Source: Holophagae bacterium | Lineage (GTDB): Bacteria > Acidobacteriota > Thermoanaerobaculia > Thermoanaerobaculales > Thermoanaerobaculaceae | DNA: 40,876 nt | Assembly (NCBI GenBank): GCA_012516935.1 | Contig: JAAYVZ010000272.1 | Coordinates: 1 to 40,876, forward strand | Direction of reading: 5' to 3' | Shown: positions 17,547 through 27,208 of the stretch, piece after piece | Layout of the letters: the number at the start of each line of letters is the position of its first letter | How positions within the stretch are numbered: position 1 is the first letter of the stretch | The notes under the pieces: model-generated | Told to the model about the DNA's origin: nothing | The model's database searches: none | The model's input: the letters and a program-made list of their open reading frames with translations, nothing else | Made by a program: the position numbers and the translations under genes

Positions 17547-18539
17547 ATGGATCTTTCCACTTCGTATCTCGGTCTGAAGCTCGCGAACCCTCTCCTGGTC
17601 GGTTCGTCCCCACTCGTGGACGAGATGGACACCGTCCAGCGGCTGGCCGAGGCCGGCATCGGCGGCATCGTCATGCACTCGATCTTCGAGGAGCAAATCA
17701 CTCGCGAGCAGCTCGGCACGATCATGGACATGGAGCTGCACGCCGAGTCGTTTGCCGAGGCGCTGTCGTACTTCCCGCATCCCGAGGAGTACCGCCTGGG
17801 ACCCGAGAAGTACCTCGAGCAGATCCGCAAAGTGAAGGAGACGACCGGCCTCCCGGTCATCGGCTCGCTCAACGGGGTGACACCCGCCGGGTGGCTCGAT
17901 TATGCCAAGCAGGTCGAGCAGGCGGGCGCCGACGCCCTCGAGCTCAACGTTTACTACCTGCCGACTCAGGTGTGGGAAACCGGCGACGAGGTCGAAAAGC
18001 GCACCCTCGACATCGTCAAGACCGTCAGGGCAGCGGTGAAGCTGCCGCTGGCCGTCAAGCTGTCGCCGTTCTTCTCCTCGATCCCCAACCTCGCCCAGCG
18101 GCTCGAGACCGCTGGCGCTGGAGCCCTCGTCATCTTCAACCGCTTTTTCCAGCCGGACATCGATATCGAAGCGCTGGAACCGAAGGTGCACCTCGAGCTT
18201 TCCACCTCGGACGAGCTGCTGCTGCGGCTGCGGTGGCTGGCAATCCTGCACGGCCAGATCAAGTGCGACCTCGCGGTCACCGGCGGCGTTCACACCGCCC
18301 ACGACGCCATCAAGGCGCTCATGGCCGGCGCTTCCGCGGTGCAGCTCGTCTCGGTGCTGCTCGCCAAGGGGCCGGAGCAGGTCAAGGTCATCCGCGACGT
18401 CATGCGGACCTGGTTCGAGGAGCACGAGTACGAGTCGATGGAGCAGGTGATCGGCTCCATGAGCCTGCAGCGCTCCCCCAACTCGCAGACATTCACGCGC
18501 GCCAACTATCAGCGCCTACTGGCGGGTTGGCGGCCGTAA
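17547..18539 (+). CDS. Dihydroorotate dehydrogenase-like FMN protein linked to nifJ
   Basis: The 330-residue protein has a TIM-barrel flavoprotein fold like class 1 dihydroorotate dehydrogenases: LGLKLANPLLVGSSPL at the N-terminus, VIGSLNGVTPAGW, LPLAVKLSPFF, and the phosphate-binding TGGVHTAHDAIKALMAGASAVQLVS near the end. The active-site loop does not show the catalytic Cys/Ser of true PyrD (the region reads ALELNVYYLP), so orotate synthesis is doubtful. I recall similar genes next to nifJ in other anaerobes. A GGGGG ribosome site precedes the ATG at 17547. The gene is co-transcribed with nifJ, so a role in pyruvate or ferredoxin metabolism is more likely than in pyrimidine synthesis. Confidence 0.88.
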   Translation: MDLSTSYLGLKLANPLLVGSSPLVDEMDTVQRLAEAGIGGIVMHSIFEEQITREQLGTIMDMELHAESFAEALSYFPHPEEYRLGPEKYLEQIRKVKETTGLPVIGSLNGVTPAGWLDYAKQVEQAGADALELNVYYLPTQVWETGDEVEKRTLDIVKTVRAAVKLPLAVKLSPFFSSIPNLAQRLETAGAGALVIFNRFFQPDIDIEALEPKVHLELSTSDELLLRLRWLAILHGQIKCDLAVTGGVHTAHDAIKALMAGASAVQLVSVLLAKGPEQVKVIRDVMRTWFEEHEYESMEQVIGSMSLQRSPNSQTFTRANYQRLLAGWRP

Positions 18540-18582
18540 AGGCAGGAAACAGGGGACAGCCCCCACCCCGCCACGACCCTCC

Positions 18583-18620
18583 AGAAGGGCGGGCCCACGG
18601 GCTCGCCCTTCTCTTTTCTC
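18583..18620 (+). terminator. Rho-independent terminator of the nifJ operon
   Basis: AGAAGGGCG (18583-18591) pairs with CGCCCTTCT (18604-18612). The stem extends inward through a G-T wobble into GCCC/GGGC, with a tiny loop around ACG, and is followed by CTTTTCTC. It starts 43 bp after the stop at 18539 and lies before the oppositely transcribed thyX end at 18681. It is the clearest intrinsic terminator in the window. Confidence 0.85.
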
Positions 18621-18680
18621 GCCTCGAGCTGGTCTGGCCGGTTGCCCCCGCAACGATCCCGGCTTGCGAATCCCGGCTCC

Positions 18681-19607
18681 CTATTTTCTCCATGGAGGCA
18701 CGAGGCCGAAGCGGGCCAGTTTCTCCTCCGCCTCAGCGCGCTCACGGTTGCGCTTGAGTCCGGAGGCGCCACGCTCCAGCCAGCCGAGCGCCCGCGCGGT
18801 TTCGATCGCCGCCCCGACATCGCCGCGCGCGACGAACCCCACGATTTCCGCTTCGGCACGGGACAGGTGCATGGCCAGGAACCGGTAGTCGAGAAACGCG
18901 TCCCAGGTGAGCGGTACCCAGCGCTTGACGATCTCGTGGCCGATCACCGACGAGTACGCCCGGATCTCCTCCTGGGCGTGAAGGTCCAGGCGCAGGTCGA
19001 GGAAGTGGAGCAGGTTGTGCAAGTCGATCTTCCAGTACGCCTCGGTGTAGGTACACAGCGGCAGGTCCTTGCGCGCCTGCTCCCGCGCCACACCGAGCGC
19101 CAGCCGCGCCTCGTACGCCTCCCGGGCCAGCCGGTGCACCATCCGCTCTTGGCGCGAAAGCGTCGTGCCTCGCTCGACATCGAGTAGCCCGGCGGAGCCC
19201 TGCTTGTTGTCGCCCGACTGCAGCCGCCACGCCTCGGGCGCGGTGAGCACCGCCGCGTCGATCGCCACCGAGTAGCGGGTCGAGTACTCGTTGACGCTCG
19301 CCGTGCGGTGGCGGATCCACTGCCGCCAGGCATCCATCGGCACCCGCACGTGGAGCTTGAGCTCGCACATCTCGAACGGCGTCGTGTGGCGATGCCGCAT
19401 GAGGTAGCGGATGAGCCCACGGTCCTCTTGCACGTGCTTGGTGCCGGCGCCGTACGAGACACGCGCCGCCTGCACGATCGCCCGGTCGTCCCCCATGTAG
19501 TCGATGACCCGCACGAAACCGTCGTCGAGCACCGGCAACGCCACGCCGAGGATCTCGTCGAGCGCCTCGACCCCGGGCCGCGTCAGCTTCTCGAGCTCGC
19601 GATGCAC
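18681..19607 (-). CDS. thyX: Flavin-dependent thymidylate synthase
   Basis: ThyX makes dTMP from dUMP using methylene-tetrahydrofolate and reduced FAD. The 308-residue protein has the signature RHRTASVNEYSTRY at 99-112, preceded by the FAD/substrate segment LMRHRHTTPFEMCELKLHVRVPMDAWRQW, and downstream DLPLCTYTEAYWKIDLHNLLHFLDLRLD. It is longer than the ~220-residue ThyX of many bacteria, with an extended C-terminus. The GTG at 19607 has GGAGG 4 nt upstream, whereas the longer frame has no family resemblance. The dUMP it needs can come from the dCMP deaminase at 12 kb. Confidence 0.95.
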   Translation of the reverse strand: MHRELEKLTRPGVEALDEILGVALPVLDDGFVRVIDYMGDDRAIVQAARVSYGAGTKHVQEDRGLIRYLMRHRHTTPFEMCELKLHVRVPMDAWRQWIRHRTASVNEYSTRYSVAIDAAVLTAPEAWRLQSGDNKQGSAGLLDVERGTTLSRQERMVHRLAREAYEARLALGVAREQARKDLPLCTYTEAYWKIDLHNLLHFLDLRLDLHAQEEIRAYSSVIGHEIVKRWVPLTWDAFLDYRFLAMHLSRAEAEIVGFVARGDVGAAIETARALGWLERGASGLKRNRERAEAEEKLARFGLVPPWRK

Positions 19608-19880
19608 GCTGCCTCCACCCGCAGTGCGGTATGGTAGCAAGGTCCTTTCATGCTCGTCGGTGTCGCAGCTCACCAACCTCGCGGCGACGGTCAGGGGTTC
19701 AACCCACCGTGACCCGGGTGTCGGCGTTCGTATCGTCTCTCCTCGTTCGTCCTGCCCACCCCTGGCCCGCGCTTCCGACGAGCGACCCACAAGTGACCGA
19801 GGCCGCCTTCGACACGGTCGACGCCGCCTCCCGCCTGGCGCGGCGGAGAGCCCTCCACGCCCCTCGGGTTTCGCCGTCCG

Positions 19881-21266
19881 TCAGCTCCATCCCGACAGCG
19901 CCGGCCAGATGAGTGCCAGCAGCGACAACACCGCGAACACCACCTGCATCGGCCAGTGCCAGCGCACCCACTTCTCGTAAGGGATCTTGGCCAGCGCCAT
20001 GGTACCGACGGTCACCCCAGAGGTCGGGATGATCATGCTCGTGAACCCAGTCCCGAGCTGGTAGGCAAGCACCACGGTCTGCCGCGTCACGCCCGAGAGG
20101 TCAGCCAGTGGCGCCAGCAGCGGCATCGTCAGCACCGCCTTGGTCGAGCCGGAAGGAATGAAGAAGTTGAGGACGGTCTGCAGCAGGAACATCGACTGCG
20201 CCGCCAACACGCCACCCAATCGCGAAGTCACCGACGCCATGCCGTAAAGGATGGTGTCGAGAATCTGGCCGTTCTCCAAAATCACGATGATGCCACCGGC
20301 GAACCCCACGATCAGCGCCGCCCCGGCGATGTCCTTGGCCCCGGCGATGAACGACTTCGCGACCCTGTTCGGGCCCATTGCCGCAACCAGGCCGGATGCC
20401 ACGCCCATGGCGAGGAAGAGCCCGGCGAGCTCCAGCATGTACCAGCCGAGCGTGGTGACGCCCACGATCAGGCCGGCGATCGCTATCCCGAGGATGACGA
20501 GACACATGGCGTCCCGCCAGGTGAAGCGTTGGTGCTGGGCGGCGCTTTTCTCGAGCTCGGCCCGGCGCGCCTGGTCGAGCTCGAACATGATGCTGCGTTG
20601 TGGGTTGGCCTTGATTCGGGCGGCATAGGCCATGACCCAGGCGATGGTGACCGCCGTCACCACCGCCCACACCACCAGCCGGTAGCCGAGCCCCGAGAGC
20701 GCCGGTACGCCGGCGATCCCCTGCGCGATCTGCACCGTGAACGGGTTCATGAAGCCGGCCGCGAACCCGACGCCGGCGGCCACGAACGACATGCACACCC
20801 CGACGATCGAGTCGTATCCCAGGCTGATCGCCATCGGCACGAGGATCAGGGCAAACGGCATCGCCTCCTCGCACATGCCGAACGCCCCGCCGAAAAACGA
20901 GAACACCGTCATGACGATCGGAATGATCAGGTAGGTGCGTTTCTGCAGCATCTGCACGAGCTGGCCGATGCCGGCCGCAATCGCCCCCGTGTCGTTGAGG
21001 ATGTTGAACGCACCGCCGACGATGAAGATGAAGGCGATGATGCTGCCGAGCTTGAGAAAACCGTGAGCCGGCGCGGTGAAGATAGACCCGATCTGCGGCT
21101 TCGAGGGGATGGTGTGGAACGACCCGGGCTTGACGATCTCCCGTACGCTCTCCCCTACCTTGACCTGCTCACGCTCGTACGCACCGCCCGGCAGGACCCA
21201 GGTCAGAATCGCTGCCAAAATGATGAGTGAAAAAGCGATAACGAAGACATCGGGGCTTTTCTTCAC
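19881..21266 (-). CDS. YfcC family integral membrane transporter
   Basis: The 461-residue protein is very hydrophobic, with about 11-12 predicted membrane spans. It opens with KKSPDVFVIAFSLIILAAILTWVLPGGAYE, the usual start of the YfcC/ArcD-like C4-dicarboxylate and amino-acid antiporter group. Typical segments are FGGAFGMCEEAMPF, GFMNPFTVQIAQGIAG, and FFIPSGSTKAVLTMPLLAPLAD with TSMIIPTSG near the end. Family members probably exchange amino acids or organic acids; the substrate is unknown. The GTG at 21266 has GGGAGG 6 nt upstream; an ATG at 21290 is an alternative. No partner peptidase or deiminase gene is directly adjacent. Confidence 0.9.
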   Translation of the reverse strand: MKKSPDVFVIAFSLIILAAILTWVLPGGAYEREQVKVGESVREIVKPGSFHTIPSKPQIGSIFTAPAHGFLKLGSIIAFIFIVGGAFNILNDTGAIAAGIGQLVQMLQKRTYLIIPIVMTVFSFFGGAFGMCEEAMPFALILVPMAISLGYDSIVGVCMSFVAAGVGFAAGFMNPFTVQIAQGIAGVPALSGLGYRLVVWAVVTAVTIAWVMAYAARIKANPQRSIMFELDQARRAELEKSAAQHQRFTWRDAMCLVILGIAIAGLIVGVTTLGWYMLELAGLFLAMGVASGLVAAMGPNRVAKSFIAGAKDIAGAALIVGFAGGIIVILENGQILDTILYGMASVTSRLGGVLAAQSMFLLQTVLNFFIPSGSTKAVLTMPLLAPLADLSGVTRQTVVLAYQLGTGFTSMIIPTSGVTVGTMALAKIPYEKWVRWHWPMQVVFAVLSLLALIWPALSGWS

Positions 21267-21494
21267 ACGCAGCCTCCCGGGCGCGCACATTATACGGCCG
21301 CGGCGAGCTTCCCCCGGCCTGTCCGCCCGGTCGGGAGTCGAGCGTCAGAAGTCCCGCCCGCGCCCCCCACACAGCACTGCCGCCACCCCCCCTCCTCCAC
21401 CCATCCCACCGATCCAGGACCCGGACTCCAGCCTCATCGTGGTCGTGAAGGTGACCGCAGTGGACCCGGACGCCACCGCACGGATCGTCGGCGG

Positions 21495-23306
21495 CTACTG
21501 CCTGGGGACGCGGTAGACGTCGACGCCGTCCACCGTCGCAACCCGTTCCAACTGGCGGCGGAGGTCGGAGATCACTCGACCCTCGTGGGCGTTGGCCGCG
21601 AGCGGGAACAGGCTCCGAGACGTGCCGCCGCCGTAGCCGGGCGTCACCAGCAGCACCGTCACCTGCTCCGCTCGCAGCCGTCCGATCAGATCCGTGCCGG
21701 AGTGGGCTGCCCGCAACCAGCTTCTGAGCGGCGGGTCGAGCAGGATCCCCTCGGCGATCCAGGGCCGATCGAGGTAGAACGGCGCCGGAAAATCGAGCGC
21801 CATGATCCTCCCCGCCGTGGCCTCACGGCTCGCCAGGCGCGCCGCACCGTACCCGGGAACGGTCGCCGCCAGGAACGCTTCGCGACTCAACGCGCCTCCG
21901 AGAAAGCGCCACGGACCCAACGTCGTCGTGACCACCTTGCAGGCGACGACAGCCGACGGAACGCATAGCAGCGTCGCCACCCAAACCCAGCCCCTCTCGC
22001 GAAGGCGCGCCACCGCGATCCCTTCGCACGCCGCAAGAGCCCAGATCGCTGGCAGAAGGTAGCGCGTCGGCGGGTGGAACCACAGCCCCAGGACCCCATA
22101 CGCCACGAGGATGCCGGCAAGGGGCCTCGCCGAGCGAACCCTGACCACGGTCAGCACCGCCAGCAGGCCGATGAGGTGGTGCCAGCCGACGATCTCGTCG
22201 GCTCGCTCCGCCAGCGCCTCGCCCCAGGCGATGCCGAGCCACCCGCCGACACCGGCATTGAACTGCGTGGCATAGCGGAGCGCGCCCTCGGCCAACCCCG
22301 GGATGGGTCTCCCGAGCACGCCGAGCCCCATCGGGTAGAAGGGATCGCCGGTGCTGCACGAGTTGCGGATGCCGAACGGCAGCCAGGCGAGCGCGACCGG
22401 AAAAAGCAGCGAACCCGCCGCCCGCAGCCGTCGCCCGCGCTGTACCGCGAGCAGTGCCGCCGTTCCCGTCACCAGGACGGCCGGCCAGGCCGTCACCTTG
22501 GTCACGGTTGCCGCGGCCAGCGGGAGCCCCGTCCAGGTCTCCCGCCTCCGAGCCACCAGCAACGCTCCGACACCGACATGAAAGACCGCGATATGGTCGA
22601 TGAACGCCGTTCCTGCCTGCGCCAACGCCACCGGTGTGGCGGCGAAGGCGATGCCCGCCAGCAGCGCTGGCCCGCGCGATCGCCGGTTGCGGTGAACGGT
22701 CATCACGAGCACCGCGAGGCTGCCGAGAAAGAACAGCGTGTGCATCCACTTCGAGCTCTCGGCGCGCCCCAGGCGCAGCCCCAGCAGGTACAGCATTTCT
22801 CCGGCCTGCGGGAACCCGCCCACCACGTCGTAGGGGTAGAACGCCACCCTGCCCTCGAGCAGGAAGAGCTTCGGGAGCGCGAGGTGATAGCGCAGCCCGT
22901 CCGAGTCGACGACCGGCAACGATGCCTGGACGACGACAGCAGCTGCCGTCACCACGAGCATGGCGGCGAGTGCGGGTCGGGCACGGCCGAGCCGCCACAG
23001 ATACCCGCCGAACACGCGAGCCCGCCGCGCGAACGTCGGCGCCACGCGAAGCGACTGTGCAGCGAGCACAACGGCCAGCACCACACCGGCTGTCGTCCCG
23101 ACCACCGCACCGACGACCCACACGCTCCAGCCGACGGCCAGCGCCCCCACCGAGAGTGCCAACGGGACTCCGAGCCGGCCGCTCCACCGCCGCACACCGG
23201 CTGGCAACAGCGAGAACCCCACCAGGGCGCATGCGGCCAGGATGCCGATCGCCTCGCCCGCCGCCAATGCGGCCGACGACCAGGCTTCCCAGGCGTTCGC
23301 CACCAT
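21495..23306 (-). CDS. Polytopic membrane protein, GT-C/ArnT-like glycosyltransferase fold (putative)
   Basis: The 603-residue protein has roughly 11-13 hydrophobic spans in the first ~460 residues and a soluble C-terminal domain. The loop after the third or fourth span reads DSDGLRYHLALPKLFL, an acidic first-loop motif typical of GT-C (GT39/GT83-like) enzymes, which use polyprenyl-phosphate sugars outside the membrane. WLPFGIRNSCSTGDPFYPMG and WFHPPTRYLLPAIWALA also fit this fold. No precise function can be assigned. Its start is 13 bp after the M20 peptidase stop, so the two are probably co-transcribed. The ATG at 23306 lacks a clear ribosome site. Confidence 0.7.
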   Translation of the reverse strand: MVANAWEAWSSAALAAGEAIGILAACALVGFSLLPAGVRRWSGRLGVPLALSVGALAVGWSVWVVGAVVGTTAGVVLAVVLAAQSLRVAPTFARRARVFGGYLWRLGRARPALAAMLVVTAAAVVVQASLPVVDSDGLRYHLALPKLFLLEGRVAFYPYDVVGGFPQAGEMLYLLGLRLGRAESSKWMHTLFFLGSLAVLVMTVHRNRRSRGPALLAGIAFAATPVALAQAGTAFIDHIAVFHVGVGALLVARRRETWTGLPLAAATVTKVTAWPAVLVTGTAALLAVQRGRRLRAAGSLLFPVALAWLPFGIRNSCSTGDPFYPMGLGVLGRPIPGLAEGALRYATQFNAGVGGWLGIAWGEALAERADEIVGWHHLIGLLAVLTVVRVRSARPLAGILVAYGVLGLWFHPPTRYLLPAIWALAACEGIAVARLRERGWVWVATLLCVPSAVVACKVVTTTLGPWRFLGGALSREAFLAATVPGYGAARLASREATAGRIMALDFPAPFYLDRPWIAEGILLDPPLRSWLRAAHSGTDLIGRLRAEQVTVLLVTPGYGGGTSRSLFPLAANAHEGRVISDLRRQLERVATVDGVDVYRVPRQ

Positions 23307-23319
23307 GGGCTGTGGGCAG

Positions 23320-24525
23320 CTACATCGCTTCCAGGAGGTCCGCCAAGAGCACGATCCGACGGCCGAACGAGCGGAGGCTCACGTACTCCTCGCGGGTGTG
23401 CATGCCCTCCCCCACCGGGCCGAGGCCGTCGACCAGCGGGACCCTTCCCGGATCCTCGAGATAGTTCGGAAACGAGATCCCGCCCCGATCCCTCTCGACG
23501 ACGAGGTCCCATCCCCTGGCTCGTGCGAGCGCGACGGCTTCTTCGACCAGCGCCGAACCGGGGCCTTCCGGGTCGACCGGCGGCACCGAGAAGCCCTGCT
23601 CGAACCGCATCGTCACGCCGTGTGCCGCAGCCAGCTTCGCCGCCAACGACGTCAGGGTGGCGAGCACGCGCTCACGATCCTCGTTCGACAAGAACCGCAC
23701 CTCGCCTTCGGCCACCGCACGGTCGGACACGACGTTGCGCCGTCGCGGCGACCCGAGCAGATCGTGGTGCGCCGCGAGGTTGCTCACGAAGTCCACGTCG
23801 CCGCCGACCAAGCGCGCCACGTTCACCGTCACCCCGGCACCTCGCTCCGAAAGCGCCTGTGCCTGTGCTGCCCAGTCTGCCGCGGCGGCGGTGGCTGACC
23901 GCCCGTCCCAGTACGCCAGACCGGAGTGCGAGGCCTTACCGGCCACCTCGAGCCGCCACTCCGACATCCCACGTCGTCCAGCGACCAGCGTCTCCGACTC
24001 GCCATGGCGCTCGCCGGGCTCCAGCACCAGCACCGCCCGGGCGCCCGAACCCCACCTCCGCACCGCGTTCTCGGAGACCTGCCCTCCCACCTCCTCGTCC
24101 GGCACGACCACCAGCAACAGGTCTTGCGGCAACTGCTGACCGCGGGCCGCCAGCAGGTCGAGGGCGCCGAGGAACATCGCCAGGCCGGCTTTCATGTCGA
24201 GCCCCCCGGTGGCGATCAGGCGATCTCCTTCGATGCGCGGCGGGATGGCTGGCAGCACGGTATCCATGTGGCCGACCAGCAGCCGGTACCGGTCGCGGGC
24301 CTGTGACCCCCGGGCCACCAGCACCGGCTGAGACGCACCCTTACCGTCAGCCTCCTCGACGACCTCCACCGCGAACCCACGGGCCAGCAGCTCGTCGCCC
24401 AGCCGCGCTGCCACCCGACGCAACCCGTCGAGCTCCCCGCTCGCCGACGAGATGGCGCACAGCTCGACAAGTAGGTCTTTCGAAGAAATGACGATCGATT
24501 CCAAGGCTTCACTCGTTGGCGGCAT
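23320..24525 (-). CDS. M20 family metallopeptidase (glutamate carboxypeptidase/ArgE-like)
   Basis: The 401-residue protein carries the di-zinc ligands of the M20 family: His86 with the catalytic Asp88 (GHMDTV), Asp110 (GGLDMKAG), the Glu144-Glu145 pair (VPDEEVGG), Glu169 (LEPGE), and a C-terminal His in GEGMHTREEYV. A dimerisation domain lies in the middle (GKASHSGLAYWDGRSA). It has no signal peptide, so it is probably a cytoplasmic amidohydrolase or carboxypeptidase acting on an N-acyl amino acid or peptide, closest in feel to the CPG2 group. The ATG at 24525 has a G-rich ribosome site just upstream. It precedes the GT-C-like membrane protein in a two-gene unit. Confidence 0.92.
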   Translation of the reverse strand: MPPTSEALESIVISSKDLLVELCAISSASGELDGLRRVAARLGDELLARGFAVEVVEEADGKGASQPVLVARGSQARDRYRLLVGHMDTVLPAIPPRIEGDRLIATGGLDMKAGLAMFLGALDLLAARGQQLPQDLLLVVVPDEEVGGQVSENAVRRWGSGARAVLVLEPGERHGESETLVAGRRGMSEWRLEVAGKASHSGLAYWDGRSATAAAADWAAQAQALSERGAGVTVNVARLVGGDVDFVSNLAAHHDLLGSPRRRNVVSDRAVAEGEVRFLSNEDRERVLATLTSLAAKLAAAHGVTMRFEQGFSVPPVDPEGPGSALVEEAVALARARGWDLVVERDRGGISFPNYLEDPGRVPLVDGLGPVGEGMHTREEYVSLRSFGRRIVLLADLLEAM

Positions 24526-24860
24526 AGCCCCCCCACGTACGAGCGCCGAGTGTAGCACCCCGGCCGGACGAGCTTCGTCCGAGGCGAGGCGAAGGTTCCA
24601 TCGCGGCCGGCTCGCGGATGCTGACTCACGCCTCGGTCCCAGGCACCACCACCTACCACCCCGCCGCCGTGCAGGCAGTCGGTCGACCACCACACCCACC
24701 GCCCGGACGGGGGAGACCGCTGGGAGGCCACGTCGTGCCGCACCTTGCACCCTCACCCGGCACCGGCCTCGAAGACCCCCAGACCTACCCTTTCTCCGCT
24801 GCTCGAGACCACTCCCGCGCCTCGCCACCTCGCGCAGGCGCCGGACGCGACAGCGAAGAC
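24526..24860. other. Intergenic region between prolyl oligopeptidase and M20 genes, nothing identified
   Basis: The 335 bp between the oligopeptidase stop at 24861 and the M20 start at 24525 (both minus strand) contain open frames only as by-products of high GC. They are proline/arginine-rich and lack motifs. No terminator with a T-run, tRNA or riboswitch was recognised. The M20-gene promoter probably lies here. Confidence 0.5.
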
Positions 24861-27023
24861 CTACTCAGGAGCTTGTTCCACCGGTCGGTAGGTGCGGCCG
24901 AGCTGGTTGAGCAGGAACGCGTAGACGTCGGTCTGCTCGACGATCCGCGTCGCCAGGGGAGTACCCCCGCCGTGCCCGGTGGTACCGCTGGTGCGCAGCA
25001 GGACCGGCAGTCCGGAGGCAGAGGCTGCTTGCAACCGCGCCACCATCTTGCGCGAGTTCATGGGGTCCACCCGCGGGTCGTTGGCGCCGGTCATGAACAG
25101 CACCGCCGGGAAGCGTACGCCGTCACGCACGCGGTGATACGGCGAGTAGGCGTGGAGCGCTTCGAACTGCGCGCGGTTGGCTACGGAGCCGTACTCGGTG
25201 ACGTTGAACGAGCCGTTGGCCGTGAGCTCGTTGCGCAGCATATCGTAGATACCGACGTGCGTGACCACAGCGCCGAACAGCTCCGGCGCCTGGGTGAGTG
25301 CGGCGCCCATGAGCAGGCCGCCGTTGGAGCCGCCCTCGATTGCCAACGCCCGCGGGTTGGTGTAGCGGTTGGCGACGAGGAACCGCGCACAGGCGAGGAA
25401 GTCGTCGAACACGTTCTGCTTGCGCGTGAGCATCCCGGCCCGGTGCCAGCTCTCACCGAAGTCGCTGCCGCCGCGAAGGCTGGCGATGGCGACGATCCCG
25501 CCCTGCTCGAGCCATAGCCGCCGGACGTCGGAAAACGATGGACGGGTGGCGATGCCGAAACCACCATAGCCGGTCAAGAGCGTGGGGTTGGTCCCGTCGA
25601 GCGGTGCGGCACGTCGCATGATGATGGCCAGGGGCACTTTCGTGCCGTCCTTCGAGGTCACCGTGGCGCGGACCACCTCGCAGTCGGAGAAGTCGGCCAC
25701 CGAGGTCTTGGCGAGCGCGGTGGGCTCGAGCGAAAAGCTTTGGGGCGTCCAACGGAACCAAGCCGCGGGCTTCAGGTACCCCTCGACGTTGAGCAGCACG
25801 GTGTCGCCCTGCTCGCGCACTACCTGCCACACGGAGGACATCTCGGGCACCGCGACGAGGCCACCCGGAGCGCCGTCGAGCCCGACCCAGCGCAGGCGCG
25901 ACGGCCCGCCCAAGATCTCATTGAGATACAACCGGGTGGCGGTGGGAACAAGACCTTGAATGACGCCGTCGCCCTCCGGCACGACGACCGTGGCGCTGGC
26001 CAGCCGTGTCTGCCCCGCTGCCAGCCGGAGCACCTTGCCGCGCGGCGCCTGGTGGTGGGAGAGCAGGTAGAGCGAGCCATCAGGGCCAAACGCAGCTCCC
26101 ACGACCCCATCGGCAAACGCCGCGATCTGTGCCCACGCACCGTCGGGGCGGCGGAGAAAGAACGCATGCTCGCCGCCATCGCCGTTTTTCACCGCTGCCA
26201 GCACGGCCGAGCCCTCGTCCGGGGTGTCGAGACGGATCTCGGCGATGCGCGGCAGCTCCTTTCCGGTGCAGTACGTGTCCCGCTCGGTCGGCGTGCCGAG
26301 GACGTGGAGGTAGACCTGTTGGAAGAAGTCGAGGTCGGCGACCGGCCGCTCCCCCGGACGAGGGTACCGCGTGTAGAAAAGCGCCTTGCCGTCCGGGGTC
26401 CAGACGACGCTCCCTGCGGCCGTGCCGCCGTTGACGCGCGGGATCACCTCGAACACCGCTGCGCCGGTCGCCACCTGGAAGATGTGGAGGTCGCCGCTCT
26501 CGCTGCCACCTTTGGACAGCGACACGGCGACGAGCGAGCCGTCGGGCGACGGTTCGAAAAAGTCGATGCTCGTGAAACCACTGGGGTCGAGCAGGTTGGG
26601 ATCGAGGACGACGCGGGCCGAGGAGGGGTCGCCGAGGCTCGGCAACACCACGAGCTGCGGCTGCTGCCGGGCAGGGTCGCGCCTGATCGCGAAGAACACG
26701 CCGCCACGCTTGCGCAGGCCTCCGAACGAAACCGAGGCGCCCCTCATCAGCGCCTCGACCCGCGTCTGGATCGCTGTCCGGCCAGGCAGCGCGTCGAGGA
26801 CGGCCCGCGCCGCGGCGTTTTGTGCGTCGCTCCAGGCCCGCACCTCGGGATCGCTCCAGCTCTCGAGCCACCGGTAGTCGTCGCTGACCTCGACGCCCCA
26901 ATACTTGTCCACGACCGGCCGCCGCGCCGCCGCCGGAGGCTTCGACCCCGCGGCCGGCTGAGCGCTCCCGACCACCCCGCCGAGAGCCAACACCGTGATG
27001 CCGACAACCAATGCCTTGACCAT
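24861..27023 (-). CDS. Secreted prolyl oligopeptidase family serine peptidase (S9A)
   Basis: The 720-residue protein starts with a signal peptide ([22 protein letters not shown]), so it probably acts in the periplasm or outside. An N-terminal beta-propeller (about 60-440) is followed by an alpha/beta-hydrolase domain with [26 protein letters not shown] and the triad Ser566 (GGSNGG), Asp649 (NDPRVDP) and His684 (GHGGG). The family cuts short peptides after proline. The ATG at 27023 has a GGAGGTGGAG site; the open frame runs 188 codons further upstream but shows no domain. It stands alone, 185 bp from the AmrS-like stop. Confidence 0.95.
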   Translation of the reverse strand: MVKALVVGITVLALGGVVGSAQPAAGSKPPAAARRPVVDKYWGVEVSDDYRWLESWSDPEVRAWSDAQNAAARAVLDALPGRTAIQTRVEALMRGASVSFGGLRKRGGVFFAIRRDPARQQPQLVVLPSLGDPSSARVVLDPNLLDPSGFTSIDFFEPSPDGSLVAVSLSKGGSESGDLHIFQVATGAAVFEVIPRVNGGTAAGSVVWTPDGKALFYTRYPRPGERPVADLDFFQQVYLHVLGTPTERDTYCTGKELPRIAEIRLDTPDEGSAVLAAVKNGDGGEHAFFLRRPDGAWAQIAAFADGVVGAAFGPDGSLYLLSHHQAPRGKVLRLAAGQTRLASATVVVPEGDGVIQGLVPTATRLYLNEILGGPSRLRWVGLDGAPGGLVAVPEMSSVWQVVREQGDTVLLNVEGYLKPAAWFRWTPQSFSLEPTALAKTSVADFSDCEVVRATVTSKDGTKVPLAIIMRRAAPLDGTNPTLLTGYGGFGIATRPSFSDVRRLWLEQGGIVAIASLRGGSDFGESWHRAGMLTRKQNVFDDFLACARFLVANRYTNPRALAIEGGSNGGLLMGAALTQAPELFGAVVTHVGIYDMLRNELTANGSFNVTEYGSVANRAQFEALHAYSPYHRVRDGVRFPAVLFMTGANDPRVDPMNSRKMVARLQAASASGLPVLLRTSGTTGHGGGTPLATRIVEQTDVYAFLLNQLGRTYRPVEQAPE

Positions 27024-27208
27024 CTCCACCTCCCGAGTTCCGGATCGCACGATAGCAGCCCTCACGCGAGGCCGCTCGGCCGCCAGCTCGCGGCGGCTCG
27101 ACGAGCCGCAAACCCGCTGTCGGGAGCTGGAGCGACGCTGTTGGGCGCGCCGCCAGCGCCCCCGGAAACCGGCCAGAAACAGGCAACTACTCTTCGTCGG
27201 AGCCTCGA

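Noticed and set aside
19695-19705. GGGTTCAACCC, which looks like a tRNA T-arm
   Set aside because: No acceptor stem, anticodon arm or CCA-type end could be fitted around it on either strand.
21291-21494. A possible short gene before the GT-C-like stop, with a Pro-rich run
   Set aside because: No ribosome site or recognisable domain. The open frame overlaps the ends of both neighbours in the opposite direction.
22074-24491. An ~800-codon open frame on the plus strand over the membrane protein and M20 genes
   Set aside because: Its product is an Arg/Pro/His-rich low-complexity string without family motifs. Both minus-strand genes under it are clear families.
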